From Salinicola halophyticus (GTDB taxonomy: Bacteria > Pseudomonadota > Gammaproteobacteria > Pseudomonadales > Halomonadaceae): DNA of 64,000 bases. The translations under genes were made by a program, and so were the position numbers. The notes under the pieces are model-generated. The model had not been told where the DNA came from, did not search any database, and saw only the letters and a list, made by a program, of their open reading frames with translations. The stretch lies in NCBI RefSeq assembly GCF_003206695.1, contig NZ_PZJN01000004.1, forward strand, positions 229,570 through 293,569, read 5' to 3'. This document shows, piece by piece, positions 44,243-54,219 of the stretch (position 1 is its first letter; every line of letters begins with the position of its first letter).

Positions 44243-46318
44243 TCAGGGCTTGGGCGACTCTTCAGTCGCCACCGCCTCGCGCCGAATCCGCCAATCTTCC
44301 AGACCCACGCGAGCTTGCGCGCGGCGTGCCTGTTCGCGCAGCGCGTCGGAGGGAGCCGCTTCGGATTCCAATAGCCCATTCGACCAGCGATAGTAGGTCG
44401 GGTCGGCGAGATTCGTCACCGCGCCAGCCTCGCTCACCATCACGCCTTCCCCGCCATCCTGGTAGTTGAAGGTCAGCGCCGCGGGTGACGCCATCGGCGT
44501 GTAGAGATCACGCCCAACCCAGGGTATCCGCGATTCCGACAGCGAATGCGCCCAGAGCGTGGGGAAAATGTCGCGATGGCTGGTCCAGTCGTCGATCTGC
44601 GCTTCATCGCCCTGCCGATAGGCTGGCGGCACCCACATCAGGATCGGTACACCGAACTGGTCGAACAGATTCTCGGCGTCGGGATAGCTCATCAGCGAAC
44701 GGGTATTGTGATCGCCGGTGGCCGCGAACAGGGTATGGTCCATCAGGCCCGCCGCCTCCAGATCGTCGAGGAAACCGCCCATGCTGTCGTTGGCATACTG
44801 GTAGGTTTCGAGGATCGAGCTGCCAAGCTCGGACGAGACGGCAAGCGCATCGCCCAGGCTCGAGACATCCAGCGGCCCGGTCTCGTAACTCTCGGAAATC
44901 TCGTAAGGCGGGTGGTTGGTGATCGACAGCATCACCAGCAGCACTTTCTCGCCCTTGGCATCGGCCTCCTTCAGCAGCGCCTCGCCGTAGCGGAACATCC
45001 ACTCATCGAAGAGCCCCCAGGTACTGCCTTGCGCCTCGGGGAATCGTTCCCGGATCGCGTTCTCGCCAAGCACCTCGTCGAAGCCCTGACGCTTGAGCGC
45101 GCCATCGAGATTGCGCCAGTGGGCCGAGCCAGACGTCAGAAAGACAGTGTGATAGCCAGCGTGCTCGTAGGGCGCGACCGCCGAAGTGGAGTACTGTCGA
45201 TAGCCGTAGCGCCCCTGCGTCAGCGGTGTAATCGGCGTATCGAAGAGCAGTCCTTCCAGGCTGGGATGCGTGCCGTTACCGGAGGACAGGGCGTAAGGGA
45301 AGTAGTCGGCTTTCTTTTCCAGCCACGGTCGCAGCCGGCCCAGCAGGTCGTTGCGTTCGGGGTCATCGAAATCCAGTGGAGGACGTCCCCAGCTCTCCAT
45401 CAGGCTGACCACGACGTGCGGTGGTCGGCGCTCTGCCGCGGTGACCGCCGGCGTCTTGTCGCTCATGTGCTCGGATACCGCCTGCGGGGTCTCTGCCCCG
45501 GACCAGCCAAGCGCCGCTGCCGCTTCCATGGGTGTGGCGAAACCATAACGCTTCAATCCCGAACGCGGATCGTCATCGATCTGACTCACCTCGCGCTCGC
45601 CCCAGGCCAGATAGAACGCCTGCGGCCCGCTAGGCACCAGGTCATTGACGAACGCATTCGACGAGACCGCCATATGCATCTCGCGTAACGGGAATGCGCC
45701 CAGACTGCCCCGCCCCAGGCCTACCAGCGCGACGATGGAAACCACAGCGAGAAGACCCATCCGTCGCCAGCCGAGTCCGGGCCGCGGACGTCGGTGGCCA
45801 TGGCGCATCAACACGATCTGCGTCCCCGTCATGCCGATCAGCGCGATCACCAGGGGGATAAACGGATAGTCACTCCAGATGGTCTGCAGTACCGCTCGGG
45901 TATCGTCCTCGAACAGGCCGAAGATCAGCGAGTTGATCGGGCCCTGATAAAAGCTGAAGTAGAAATGGTTGATCAATGCCAGCAGGTTGACCAGCACCAT
46001 GATCACGATGGCCCAGACCAGCCATAGGCGGCGCCAGCTCGCGATGACGACCCGCGGCAGCGGCAGTAGCGCCGTGGCCACCAGCAGCCAGGGGCCGAGC
46101 AGCGTCGCCATGATCTTGGCATCGAAGCGCAACCCCATCCAGAACGCCTTGGCGATCTCGCTGGCCGGTACATCCAGCGAAGGCGGCGCCTCGAGTTGCC
46201 ACAACGCGAAGCGCATCAGGGCCAGCGTGACGACCGCGATGAGGCCCAACCGCCAGAGCTGGCGGTTCATTTCACGCCAGTGCTGCCAGCGCGTCGTCGT
46301 CATGGGTTCGTTGGGCAT
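44243..46318 (-). CDS. LtaS-like membrane sulfatase/phosphotransferase
   Basis: 691 residues: five N-terminal transmembrane helices (to about residue 215) and a large periplasmic sulfatase-fold domain. VVSLMESWGRPPLDF and SSGNGTHPSLEG supply metal ligands and the threonine nucleophile region; LFAATGDHNTR carries the DH metal site. This architecture matches the lipoteichoic acid synthase/OpgB/EptA-like superfamily. In Gram-negatives such proteins add phosphoglycerol or phosphoethanolamine groups to envelope glycans; the actual acceptor is unknown. Confidence 0.85.
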   Translation of the reverse strand: MPNEPMTTTRWQHWREMNRQLWRLGLIAVVTLALMRFALWQLEAPPSLDVPASEIAKAFWMGLRFDAKIMATLLGPWLLVATALLPLPRVVIASWRRLWLVWAIVIMVLVNLLALINHFYFSFYQGPINSLIFGLFEDDTRAVLQTIWSDYPFIPLVIALIGMTGTQIVLMRHGHRRPRPGLGWRRMGLLAVVSIVALVGLGRGSLGAFPLREMHMAVSSNAFVNDLVPSGPQAFYLAWGEREVSQIDDDPRSGLKRYGFATPMEAAAALGWSGAETPQAVSEHMSDKTPAVTAAERRPPHVVVSLMESWGRPPLDFDDPERNDLLGRLRPWLEKKADYFPYALSSGNGTHPSLEGLLFDTPITPLTQGRYGYRQYSTSAVAPYEHAGYHTVFLTSGSAHWRNLDGALKRQGFDEVLGENAIRERFPEAQGSTWGLFDEWMFRYGEALLKEADAKGEKVLLVMLSITNHPPYEISESYETGPLDVSSLGDALAVSSELGSSILETYQYANDSMGGFLDDLEAAGLMDHTLFAATGDHNTRSLMSYPDAENLFDQFGVPILMWVPPAYRQGDEAQIDDWTSHRDIFPTLWAHSLSESRIPWVGRDLYTPMASPAALTFNYQDGGEGVMVSEAGAVTNLADPTYYRWSNGLLESEAAPSDALREQARRAQARVGLEDWRIRREAVATEESPKP

Positions 46319-46411
46319 ATGTCATCTCGACCGAATAGGCGGGCACACTATACCGACCCCGGTCGACGCTGACGATGACTTGGCGGACTCGCGAAAAGCG
46401 GCGCCCCGTAA

Positions 46412-46439
46412 ACGAAAACGCGCGGCATGAGCCGCGCGT
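46412..46439 (-). terminator. Rho-independent terminator of cysE
   Basis: Minus strand ACGCGCGGC, loop TCAT, GCCGCGCGT followed by TTTCGTTT. It begins 27 bp after the cysE stop. Confidence 0.85.
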
Positions 46440-46465
46440 CGTGGAACTTCGTCGTTTGCCTGGCG

Positions 46466-47377
46466 TCAGGGGCACGGCCCGCTCTGGATATTGGCCTGAG
46501 TGATGTTGCGCCCCGGTTCCACGTCGCAGGTCAGCCAGACATTGCCGCCGATGATCGCGCCCTTGCCCACGGTGATACGCCCCAGAATGGTCGCACCCGC
46601 GTAGATCACCACGTCGTCTTCGACGATGGGGTGACGCGGCAGGCCCTTCTCGAGATGGCCTTTCTCGTCCGCCGGAAAGCGTTTGGCGCCGAGCGTGACG
46701 GCCTGATAGAGCCGCACGCGATTGCCGATGATCGCGGTCTCGCCAATCACCACGCCGGTACCGTGATCGATGAAGAAGCCTTCGCCGATGCGGGCGCCGG
46801 GGTGAATGTCGATGCCGGTATCGGAATGGGCCAGTTCGGCGATGATCCGCGCCACCAGCCCGGCTCCCGCCTGATAGAAATAGTGCGCGATGCGGTGGTA
46901 GATCACGGCGTGGACGCCGGGGTAGCAGAGCAGCACCTCGTCGACGCTACGCGCCGCCGGATCGCCATAGAACGCCGCCATCACATCGTCGTCCAGGCGC
47001 CGACGCAGACTGGGCAGGCTATCGGCGAATCCCTGAATGATCTGCGTCGCCACCGCCTGATGCTCGGCAGCCTTTTCGCCGTTGAGTCTTGCCATATAGC
47101 GCAGCTCGAGCAGCACTTCCTCGTGCAGCGCATTGAGCGCCCGGTCCAGCGTGTGGCCGACGTAGAAGTCCTCGCTCTCCTTGCGCAGGTCGGAAGGCCC
47201 CAGTCGCATCGGGAAGATCGCCCCGCTCAGGAACTCCAGCGTCTCGCGGATACGATGCCGCGACGGCAGCTCGCGACACCCCTTCTCTTTCTCCCGCCCG
47301 TTCTGAGCGCGCCACTGTTCACGGGTGGCACGCAGCTGGGAGACGATACCGTCGAGCTGCCAGTTGACGTGTTGCAT
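46466..47377 (-). CDS. cysE: Serine O-acetyltransferase (EpsC-type)
   Basis: Acetylates serine to give O-acetylserine for cysteine synthesis. 303 residues: a long helical N-terminal region and a left-handed beta-helix of hexapeptide repeats (DIHPGARIGEGFFIDHGTG, VVIGETAIIGNRV, YAGATILGRITVG). The length and FYVGHTLDRALNALHEEV region point to the EpsC branch rather than the shorter E. coli CysE. AAGGAAA lies before the ATG. It follows cysDN, so the cluster links sulfate activation to the cysteine acceptor. Confidence 0.93.
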   Translation of the reverse strand: MQHVNWQLDGIVSQLRATREQWRAQNGREKEKGCRELPSRHRIRETLEFLSGAIFPMRLGPSDLRKESEDFYVGHTLDRALNALHEEVLLELRYMARLNGEKAAEHQAVATQIIQGFADSLPSLRRRLDDDVMAAFYGDPAARSVDEVLLCYPGVHAVIYHRIAHYFYQAGAGLVARIIAELAHSDTGIDIHPGARIGEGFFIDHGTGVVIGETAIIGNRVRLYQAVTLGAKRFPADEKGHLEKGLPRHPIVEDDVVIYAGATILGRITVGKGAIIGGNVWLTCDVEPGRNITQANIQSGPCP

Positions 47378-47518
47378 GGAAGTTTCCTTTCAATCGCGGA
47401 CGCAAGCGTCGGGGCCGGAGCGCCATGATACACCTGCCGACGCCCGGGCCAAACGTTGCCGCTGCGGCGCCTTGCCGTGGCAATCGTGAGGCCCGTCGCG
47501 CCTATCTTTATGCCTCCC

Positions 47519-49015
47519 TTATACCTCCCTTTGCCCGCCGCCTCCCGCTTGACGAGCCTCGCGTGAAACGCCTTTCAAAAGCTCACCCATATCCTTGGCT
47601 TCCCAGTGGGGGAAGTGCTTGCGGATCAGCGCATTGAATTCGATTTCGAATGCCTGCCAGTCGACGTCGCCGGCCGGTGATGCATGCGTTGCGCTGTCGA
47701 TAGCGCCCCGAATCAGGCCAGCCCCAACCGTGATATTGGTCAACCGATCGATCACCACGAAGCTCCCGGTACCGGGGCTTCTACGGTAGTCGTCCAGCGG
47801 CACGCTGGCGGTCAGTTCGACTCGGCACCGGCCGATGGCATTGAGCGGCAGGCTGGCAGCATCGTGATGCTCGAGCGTATTGACGTCGATCTGGTAGTCG
47901 ATCGCGGTGATCCGGCCGGCAATCTCCTGCGTGCCGATCTTGAAGTCGTAGAGCCGACCCGGCTCGAGGGCCGCGTCATGCATCCAGACGATATCGGCGG
48001 CCAGCGCATTCGACTGGGCGACCTCGGCATCGGCCGCCACCAGCCAGTCGCCGCGGGAAATGTCGATCTCGTCCGTCAGGGTGACGGTGATCGCCTGGCC
48101 GGGATACGCCTCTTCCAGATCGCCGTCGAAAGTGACGATACGATCGATGGTGGAAAGCTTGCCCGACGGCAGCACTTTCACTGCCTGGCCAGGGCGTAGG
48201 ATGCCCGCCTCGAGCGTACCGCAGTAGCCGCGAAAATCGAGATTGGGACGGTTGACGTACTGCACCGGCAGGCGCAGATCGGAGAGGTTACTGTCGTGAA
48301 TGATCTCGACGCTCTCCAGCAGCTCGAGCATCGCCGGGCCCGGGGCGCCGCCGACCCGATACCAGGGCATGTGCTCGCTGCGATTGACGACGTTGTCGCC
48401 CTCCAACGCCGACATCGGCACGAAACGAATATCGCTGGCGTCGAGCTTTTCGGCGAATTCCCGATAGTCGGCGACGATCTCATCGAAACGCGCCTGGGAA
48501 TAATCGACCAGATCCATCTTGTTGACCGCGATCACGAGGTGCTGAATGCCCAGCAGATCGGCGATGAAACTATGACGACGGGTCTGCACCTGCACCCCGT
48601 AGCGGGCATCGATCAGGATCACCGCCAGGCTCGCGGTCGAGGCACCGGTGGCCATGTTGCGTGTGTACTGCTCGTGGCCCGGCGTGTCGGCGATGATGAA
48701 CTTGCGCTTGTCGGTGGAGAAGAAACGGTAAGCGACATCGATAGTGATGCCCTGCTCGCGCTCCGATTGCAGACCATCGACCAGCAGCGCCAGATCGACC
48801 TTGTCACCGGTGGTTCCGCTGGTCTTCGACGCCTGGGTAATCGCGGCCAGCTGGTCTTCGTAGATCATCTTGGAGTCGTGCAGCAGCCGCCCGATCAGGG
48901 TCGACTTGCCGTCGTCGACGCTACCGCAGGTAATGAAGCGCAGCAGGTCTTTCTGCTCGTGCTCTTTGAGATACTGTCCGATGTCGTCGGCGATCAGAGT
49001 CGATTGGTGAGACAT
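47519..49015 (-). CDS. cysN: Sulfate adenylyltransferase subunit 1 (GTPase)
   Basis: GTP-driven regulatory subunit of ATP sulfurylase. 498 residues: G1 [11 protein letters not shown]3 [12 protein letters not shown]4 NKMD. The C-terminal beta-barrel domains match EF-Tu-like folds. No APS kinase domain is fused, unlike CysNC of many relatives. It starts immediately after the cysD stop (adjacent, no gap). Confidence 0.96.
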   Translation of the reverse strand: MSHQSTLIADDIGQYLKEHEQKDLLRFITCGSVDDGKSTLIGRLLHDSKMIYEDQLAAITQASKTSGTTGDKVDLALLVDGLQSEREQGITIDVAYRFFSTDKRKFIIADTPGHEQYTRNMATGASTASLAVILIDARYGVQVQTRRHSFIADLLGIQHLVIAVNKMDLVDYSQARFDEIVADYREFAEKLDASDIRFVPMSALEGDNVVNRSEHMPWYRVGGAPGPAMLELLESVEIIHDSNLSDLRLPVQYVNRPNLDFRGYCGTLEAGILRPGQAVKVLPSGKLSTIDRIVTFDGDLEEAYPGQAITVTLTDEIDISRGDWLVAADAEVAQSNALAADIVWMHDAALEPGRLYDFKIGTQEIAGRITAIDYQIDVNTLEHHDAASLPLNAIGRCRVELTASVPLDDYRRSPGTGSFVVIDRLTNITVGAGLIRGAIDSATHASPAGDVDWQAFEIEFNALIRKHFPHWEAKDMGELLKGVSREARQAGGGGQREV

Positions 49016-49939
49016 TTAGAAGTACCCCTCGCGTTTTTTCTTCTCCATCGAACCTACCTGATCGCGGTCGATGGCCCGGCCCGAGCGCTCGGAAGTGCGC
49101 GTCAGCAACATCTCCTGGATGATTTCGGGCAGCGTGGCGGCCCTGGATTCCACGGCGCCGGTCAACGGATAGCAGCCCAGCGTGCGGAAACGCACCCACT
49201 TCTCTTCGGGAACCTCGCCGGGTTCCAGCGGCAGACGCTCGTCGTCGACCATGATCTGCATGCCGTCACGTTCGACTACCGGGCGCGGCGCGGAGAAATA
49301 CAGCGGCACGATGGGAATCGATTCGAGATAGATGTACTGCCAGATATCGAGCTCGGTCCAGTTGGAGAGCGGGAACACACGGATCGACTCGCCCTTGTCG
49401 ACCTTGCCGTTGTAAAGGTTCCACAGCTCCGGGCGCTGGTTCTTGGGATCCCAGCGGTGGTGCTTGTCGCGGAACGAGTAGACCCGCTCCTTGGCGCGTG
49501 AAGCCTCTTCGTCGCGACGGGCGCCACCGAACGCGGCGTCGAAACCGTACTTGTCCAGCGCCTGCTTGAGCGACTGGGTCTTCATGATGTCCGTGTACTT
49601 GGCGCTGCCGTGGTCGAACGGATTGATACCGGCGACGCGCCCTTCTTCGTTGATATGCTCGATCAGTTCCATACCGACGTCCGCGGCCATCCGGTCGCGA
49701 AACTCGATCATCTCCTTGAACTTCCAGGTGGTATTGACGTGCATCAGCGGGAACGGCGGCGGCCCGGGATAGAAAGCCTTGCGCGCCAGGTGCAGCATCA
49801 CCGAGGAGTCCTTGCCGATGGAATAGAGCATCACCGGATTGCCGAACTCGGCCGCGACTTCACGGATGATATGAATGGACTCGGCTTCGAGCTGCTTGAG
49901 ATGAGTCTGGCGCTGGGCGCTGACGATAGGAGCTGTCAT
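49016..49939 (-). CDS. cysD: Sulfate adenylyltransferase subunit 2
   Basis: Catalytic subunit of ATP sulfurylase, making APS from sulfate and ATP. 307 residues; PAPS-reductase-type fold with [17 protein letters not shown] (PP-loop) and the C-terminal [21 protein letters not shown]. Upstream lies an AT-rich region with a possible promoter. Confidence 0.96.
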   Translation of the reverse strand: MTAPIVSAQRQTHLKQLEAESIHIIREVAAEFGNPVMLYSIGKDSSVMLHLARKAFYPGPPPFPLMHVNTTWKFKEMIEFRDRMAADVGMELIEHINEEGRVAGINPFDHGSAKYTDIMKTQSLKQALDKYGFDAAFGGARRDEEASRAKERVYSFRDKHHRWDPKNQRPELWNLYNGKVDKGESIRVFPLSNWTELDIWQYIYLESIPIVPLYFSAPRPVVERDGMQIMVDDERLPLEPGEVPEEKWVRFRTLGCYPLTGAVESRAATLPEIIQEMLLTRTSERSGRAIDRDQVGSMEKKKREGYF

Positions 49940-49964
49940 GGTCGATGTCTCACTGTCGCCACCT

Positions 49965-50092
49965 GATACCAGACGGCAAAAACAGAATATGAACGTAAGG
50001 AATGCGTACCTAGGACGCTCACCCTAGCGAGACATTGGTAATAACGTCAAAGAATCAAAGATCATCCAAAAATCGTTTTTAGTTATAAAAAA
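49965..50092 (-). promoter_or_regulatory. AT-rich promoter region of cysDN
   Basis: On the minus strand TTGACG (50046-50051) is followed 18 bp later by TAGGGT, a possible -35/-10 pair, in the 153-bp gap between cpdA and cysD. The AT-rich stretch just upstream (50050-50090) would suit CysB binding, but no consensus is clear. Confidence 0.35.
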
Positions 50093-50815
50093 TCAGATGT
50101 CGACTCGTTCGACCCAGGTCGATAACGCTTCTCCGCGCAGATCGATCACGCGCAGACCGGGGCGAGCCGCTTCATCGGTCGCAAACTCGTGACTTTTCGC
50201 CAGAAACTGATCCGAAGTCGCCGGGCAGCCGTAGACGGCCACCATGCCCTGCCAGGCGGCAAACGCCTGATGAATATGACCACAGATCAGCGCCTTGACC
50301 TGCGGATAGGGCGAGAGCGTCTGCCACAGCGCATCCCGGTCCTTCAGACCGATGGCGTCCATCCATACCGAGCCGACATCCAGCGGCGGATGATGCAGCG
50401 CCACCAGCACCGGTCGATCGTCCGCTTCCAGCTGGCTGGCCAGACGCTGCAGCTGACGCTGCCCCAGCTCGCCCCCGGGTTGACCGCTGACACGGGAGTC
50501 CAGCAACAGCACCCGCCACTCACCGAGATCGACCTCTTCGTGGAACGGCTGGCACTCGGCCATCAGCTCCGGCTGGTCATGATTGCCGGGAATCCAGAAC
50601 CAGGGGCATTCCAGCGCCGCAAAGGCCTCGCTGGCATGCCGATAGGCCACGGAAGTTTCATCCTGGGCGATGTCTCCGGTCACCAGCAGCACATCGGGAC
50701 GAAGCGCTCGCGCCCGTTCGACCACGGCGTGCAGTTGACGCAGCGGGAACCCCTTGCGCGAAGCGCCCTTCGGATCGGCCAGCAGATGACAATCGCTGAT
50801 CTGAACCAGTCGCAT
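50093..50815 (-). CDS. cpdA: 3',5'-cyclic-AMP phosphodiesterase
   Basis: Calcineurin-like metallophosphoesterase, 240 residues. Metal motifs in order: QISDCHLLAD, VTGDIAQDE, IPGNHDQ, VALHHPP and CGHIHQ. The start at ATG 50815 overlaps the yqiB stop by one base (TGATG); the frame is open much further upstream but that part lies inside yqiB. The nudF-yqiB-cpdA order is as in E. coli. Confidence 0.92.
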   Translation of the reverse strand: MRLVQISDCHLLADPKGASRKGFPLRQLHAVVERARALRPDVLLVTGDIAQDETSVAYRHASEAFAALECPWFWIPGNHDQPELMAECQPFHEEVDLGEWRVLLLDSRVSGQPGGELGQRQLQRLASQLEADDRPVLVALHHPPLDVGSVWMDAIGLKDRDALWQTLSPYPQVKALICGHIHQAFAAWQGMVAVYGCPATSDQFLAKSHEFATDEAARPGLRVIDLRGEALSTWVERVDI

Positions 50816-51264
50816 CAGGGCGTTTCCGGCACTTCGGCAGCATGGCCATGGGCCAGGCCGTGCTGTAGCCATTCCCCCAGAAACCGATTGATCTGAAGCT
50901 TCTCGTCCGGTTGATGCATCTGGGGGTTGGGGTAACGGTAGCGCCCCTGGAAATGGCGCTGACGCTGAAAATCGGTGACTTCCGCCATATTGGCGTCGTG
51001 ATAAAGATGCACCGTCATCCGCGGTGAATCGACGAAGCCGTCCAGCACGCCGGTCTGGGACACTCGGGCGACGGTCGTGTAAGGAGCCTGCTCGAGCACC
51101 TCCAGCCACAGCGTGCCGAAGCGGGCGCGTTCACCGGCGAGCGGCACCTCCCTGACTTCCCCCGCCACCATGTTCATGACCAGACGACGAAGCCGCAGAT
51201 AATTGCTGCTGCACTCCGCCTGGAGTGTCTTGAGGTCGGTCACGTAAGCAGTCTTTCTCATCAA
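50815..51264 (-). CDS. yqiB: DUF1249 family protein (YqiB-like)
   Basis: 149-residue cytoplasmic protein of unknown function. The body has ARVSQTGVLDGFVDSPRM, MTVHLYHDANMAEV and FQGRYRYPNPQMHQPDEK, typical of YqiB. Fixed neighbour of cpdA and nudF in gammaproteobacteria. TGATG overlap with cpdA suggests translational coupling. Confidence 0.9.
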   Translation of the reverse strand: MMRKTAYVTDLKTLQAECSSNYLRLRRLVMNMVAGEVREVPLAGERARFGTLWLEVLEQAPYTTVARVSQTGVLDGFVDSPRMTVHLYHDANMAEVTDFQRQRHFQGRYRYPNPQMHQPDEKLQINRFLGEWLQHGLAHGHAAEVPETP

Positions 51265-51350
51265 GTTCTCCCGGCGTCTGACGGCCTTTGCGTAGCCCGA
51301 ATATCGAGCGGACTATTGGCGGCGTTTTTCAGCAACGCCGCCCGCTCGCG

Positions 51351-51977
51351 CTAGACCTTGGCTCTCAGCGTGGCACGCTCACGCGCCAGCCAGTGGAAGC
51401 CAATCAACGCCATGGCATTGTCCAATTGGCCCGCCATCAGTCGGTCCCAGGCCTCGGGGAACGACATGACGTGAACCAGAATATCTTCGTGTTCGTCTTC
51501 TACACCGTGTACCCCACCCACCCCGGCACTGTCGATCAGACCACAGAACAGCGTGACCTGTTCGGTACAGGCACCCGGGCTCGGGTAGTAACGATGGAGC
51601 TCGATCAGCTCGGCTATGTCGCAGCCTGCCTCCTCCTGCGCTTCCCGGCGCGCAACCTCCGCGGGGGTCTCGCCGGGCTCCACCAGTCCGGCGACCGGCT
51701 CCAGCTTCCACGGTGAGACGTCATCGTCCAGGGCACCGGCGCGAATCTGCTCGACCAGCACGACCTTGTCGCAGGCTGGATCGTAGAGTAGTACGCCCAC
51801 CGCATCGCGGCGAACGTGAACCTCGCGATCGATCGTCTCGCTCCACTCGCCGTTGAACTGGCGGTGACGCAGGCGGCGTTTCTCCAGGCCGAAGAAACCC
51901 GAATACAGCAGCTGATCCTCGATTCGCTCGACATCGTCGGCATCGAAGCGGTTGATCGGCGCAATGTGTCGATCCAT
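51351..51977 (-). CDS. nudF: ADP-ribose pyrophosphatase
   Basis: Nudix hydrolase cleaving ADP-ribose to AMP and ribose-5-phosphate. 208 residues. The Nudix box is GLVEPGETPAEVARREAQEEAG, with the preceding VEQIRAGALDDD region and C-terminal DEHEDILVHVMSFPEAWDRL as in NudF. GAGGAG precedes the ATG. It is divergent from phoH. Confidence 0.93.
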   Translation of the reverse strand: MDRHIAPINRFDADDVERIEDQLLYSGFFGLEKRRLRHRQFNGEWSETIDREVHVRRDAVGVLLYDPACDKVVLVEQIRAGALDDDVSPWKLEPVAGLVEPGETPAEVARREAQEEAGCDIAELIELHRYYPSPGACTEQVTLFCGLIDSAGVGGVHGVEDEHEDILVHVMSFPEAWDRLMAGQLDNAMALIGFHWLARERATLRAKV

Positions 51978-52289
51978 GAGTCGGCTCCTCGGGATGAAAG
52001 CCCATTATTGCGGTGCCGCAAGTCGATTCCAACCGGACCGGGATAATTCACCGGCCTACCCGGCGCTGTCGACCCGCAATTATTTTCGATATTCAGGGGA
52101 AAAAGGGGGTAGCGCTTTGCGTCACATCGCGCCATTCTGATATCGACTTCATCCGTCAGAGAGGTAAGGCCGACACGGTTTTTACGTTCGAACGAGCGTG
52201 GCACTGACGGAGCAAGGCGGATGATATTAATCTGTCATCGCACTCTGTCAGGGTCGAGAAGCCTTGAACTCACAGGAGTGCTTTTGCCG
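51978..52289. other. nudF/phoH divergent spacer, 312 bp
   Basis: Carries the ribosome-binding sites and presumably promoters of both genes. Some open frames cross it but none has a recognisable product. I see no palindrome or repeat of note. Confidence 0.5.
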
Positions 52290-53705
52290 ATGGTACGAAT
52301 CGACAAGAAAGCTAACAGGCTCTACGTACTGGACACCAATGTCCTGATTCACGACCCAGCAGCCCTTTACCATTTCGAGGAGCACGATGTCGTCATTCCC
52401 ATGACGGTGCTCGAGGAGCTCGATAAGCACAAAAACGGTATGCGCGAGATCGCGCGCACGGCAAGACAGATCAGCCGCACCCTATCCGATCTCACCGCCC
52501 ACGTGACTCCGCAGGAAATCCAGCAAGGCATTCCCATCCCCCGTATTACCGGTGGCCCGGCCGGCCGGCTGCGCTTCCTCTGCTACCAGGATCTGGCGCC
52601 GCTGGAGACGTTGGAGAACTCCCCGGACAACCGCATTCTTGCCGAAACCTGTCGGCTACGCGATGAACGCCCCGATGCCTCGGTCACGCTGGTGACCAAG
52701 GACATCAATCTGCGGGTCAAGGCCACGGCGCTCAACGTGCCGGTCGAAGACTATCTCAACGACAAGGCGTTCGACGATCTCGATGCCATGATCGAAGGCG
52801 CCAAGGTCTACGCCGACGCCGGCCGTGACGGCCGCAGTCTGTGGGAATCGCTGGACGTCGAGGTCATGGTCGAGCGCACCGATGGCCACACTTTCTATCA
52901 CCTTGAAGGTCGCATTCCCGAAGACTGGCATGTGGGAATGCTCGTCTCCGATAGCGACAACGGCGCGGAGTTCGAAGCGATCGTGCGTGGCCACGGGCCG
53001 CGCAAGGCAACCCTGCAACTACTGACCAACTATCGTCATCACGGGGGTGTCTGGGGCGTGCATGCGCACGACAGCCGTCAGAATTTTGCCCTCAATCTGT
53101 TGATGGACCCGTCCATCGATTTCCTCACTCTCGCCGGCAGCGCCGGTACCGGCAAGACCTTCATGACCCTGGCAGCCGCCCTGCAGCAGACGCTGGACGG
53201 CAAGCAGTTCGAGCGGATCGTTTTTACCCGGGCGCCGATCCCGATGGGCGAAGACATCGGCTTTCTACCGGGCACCGAGGAAGAGAAGATGTCGCCATGG
53301 ATGGGCGCCTTCCACGACAACATGGACAACCTGCTACGCGACGAGCGCGAAGGCTCGTCGAGCTGGAACGATGGCGCAACGCGGCAGCTGATCGGCTCAC
53401 GCGTGCAGATCCGCTCCCCCACCTTCATGCGCGGACGTACGCTCAACGACACTTTTCTGATCATCGACGAGGCCCAGAACTTTACGCCCAAGCAGCTCAA
53501 ATCGCTGATCACCCGCGCCGGACGCAACACCAAGATCGTCTGTCTGGGCAACGTGGGGCAGATCGATACCCCTTATCTCACGGCCAACAGCTGCGGCATG
53601 GCAGCGGTCGTGGAACGTTTCCGTGACTGGCCGCATGCCGGCCACATCACCCTGAAAAGCGTCGAGAGATCGAGACTCGCGCTGGCCGCCGAAGAGTTGC
53701 TGTAG
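52290..53705 (+). CDS. PIN-PhoH ATPase (PhoH2-type)
   Basis: Predicted RNA helicase-ribonuclease fusion: PIN nuclease domain at the N-terminus and PhoH ATPase at the C-terminus. 471 residues. PIN acidic residues occur in YVLDTNVLIHDP, VLEELDKHK and LVTKDINLR. The PhoH part has Walker A AGSAGTGKTF and Walker B FLIIDEAQN. The ATG at 52290 has AGGAG 11 nt upstream; a TTG two codons earlier (52284) is also possible. No toxin-like partner is seen nearby. Confidence 0.92.
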   Translation: MVRIDKKANRLYVLDTNVLIHDPAALYHFEEHDVVIPMTVLEELDKHKNGMREIARTARQISRTLSDLTAHVTPQEIQQGIPIPRITGGPAGRLRFLCYQDLAPLETLENSPDNRILAETCRLRDERPDASVTLVTKDINLRVKATALNVPVEDYLNDKAFDDLDAMIEGAKVYADAGRDGRSLWESLDVEVMVERTDGHTFYHLEGRIPEDWHVGMLVSDSDNGAEFEAIVRGHGPRKATLQLLTNYRHHGGVWGVHAHDSRQNFALNLLMDPSIDFLTLAGSAGTGKTFMTLAAALQQTLDGKQFERIVFTRAPIPMGEDIGFLPGTEEEKMSPWMGAFHDNMDNLLRDEREGSSSWNDGATRQLIGSRVQIRSPTFMRGRTLNDTFLIIDEAQNFTPKQLKSLITRAGRNTKIVCLGNVGQIDTPYLTANSCGMAAVVERFRDWPHAGHITLKSVERSRLALAAEELL

Positions 53706-53760
53706 CCTTTGCTGGAGCTCTGTTTGCTATAGCTCCGTTCGCCAACCGACTACCGATCGC

Positions 53761-53790
53761 AAAACGCCCAGGCCTTGGCCTGGGCGTTTT
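53761..53790. terminator. Bidirectional terminator between phoH and the zinc-ribbon gene
   Basis: AAAACGCCCAGGCC-TT-GGCCTGGGCGTTTT: a perfect 30-bp palindrome with A4 and T4 at its ends, between converging genes. Confidence 0.92.
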
Positions 53791-53812
53791 CGTCGACGGG
53801 TTCCGATCGCCG

Positions 53813-54055
53813 CTATCGGTCGTCGTCCTCGGACGGTTTCTTGTTGTTCATGACGTCCTCGATCAGCTGTTCGGACTCGCTGCGTGGCGTCTCTGCCATG
53901 ATCCGCTCGGCCTCTTCCCATGCACAGACTTCCTCGTTGCAGGACGTACAAAACACCTGATCGTCCGGCGACTTGGCCTGTGACACCTTCATCATATGAT
54001 TGCCGCAGTTGGGGCAACCCTTGGGCATGCGAAATTCTTCGGAAAAATCTGACAC
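53813..54055 (-). CDS. Small zinc-ribbon protein
   Basis: 80-residue acidic protein with CPNCGNHMM and CTSCNEEVC, a four-cysteine zinc ribbon near the N-terminus, followed by a charged tail ending EDDDR. Starts at GTG 54055, with AGGAG upstream; the frame is open 50 codons further but without support. Unknown function; not matched to a named family. Its leader has a 14-bp tandem repeat. Confidence 0.7.
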   Translation of the reverse strand: MSDFSEEFRMPKGCPNCGNHMMKVSQAKSPDDQVFCTSCNEEVCAWEEAERIMAETPRSESEQLIEDVMNNKKPSEDDDR

Positions 54056-54088
54056 GATGTCATCACTCCTTGCTGACCGATAAACGGT

Positions 54089-54130
54089 AATCGCTGAACA
54101 CTGATCTCTGAACATGGATCGCTGAACATC
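54089..54130. repeat. 14-bp tandem repeat in the zinc-ribbon leader, three copies
   Basis: AATCGCTGAACACT, GATCTCTGAACATG, GATCGCTGAACATC. It is about 34 bp upstream of the gene's GTG start. Confidence 0.85.
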
Positions 54131-54219
54131 GATCAATGTGCGTTGGACGTTCTGGGTTGAGTGTAGTCGAGTTATAGGCCACGACGTCATTCGGTGATGC
54201 CGCAATGCGGCCGGCGTGC

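Noticed and set aside
50065-50090. A/T-rich inverted repeat AAAAATCGTTTTT after cpdA as a terminator
   Set aside because: It has no G/C-rich stem; more likely part of an AT-rich promoter region of cysDN.
54055-54205. Upstream extension of the zinc-ribbon gene to 54205
   Set aside because: It would run through the 14-bp tandem repeat. The GTG at 54055 has a good AGGAG and begins the conserved part.
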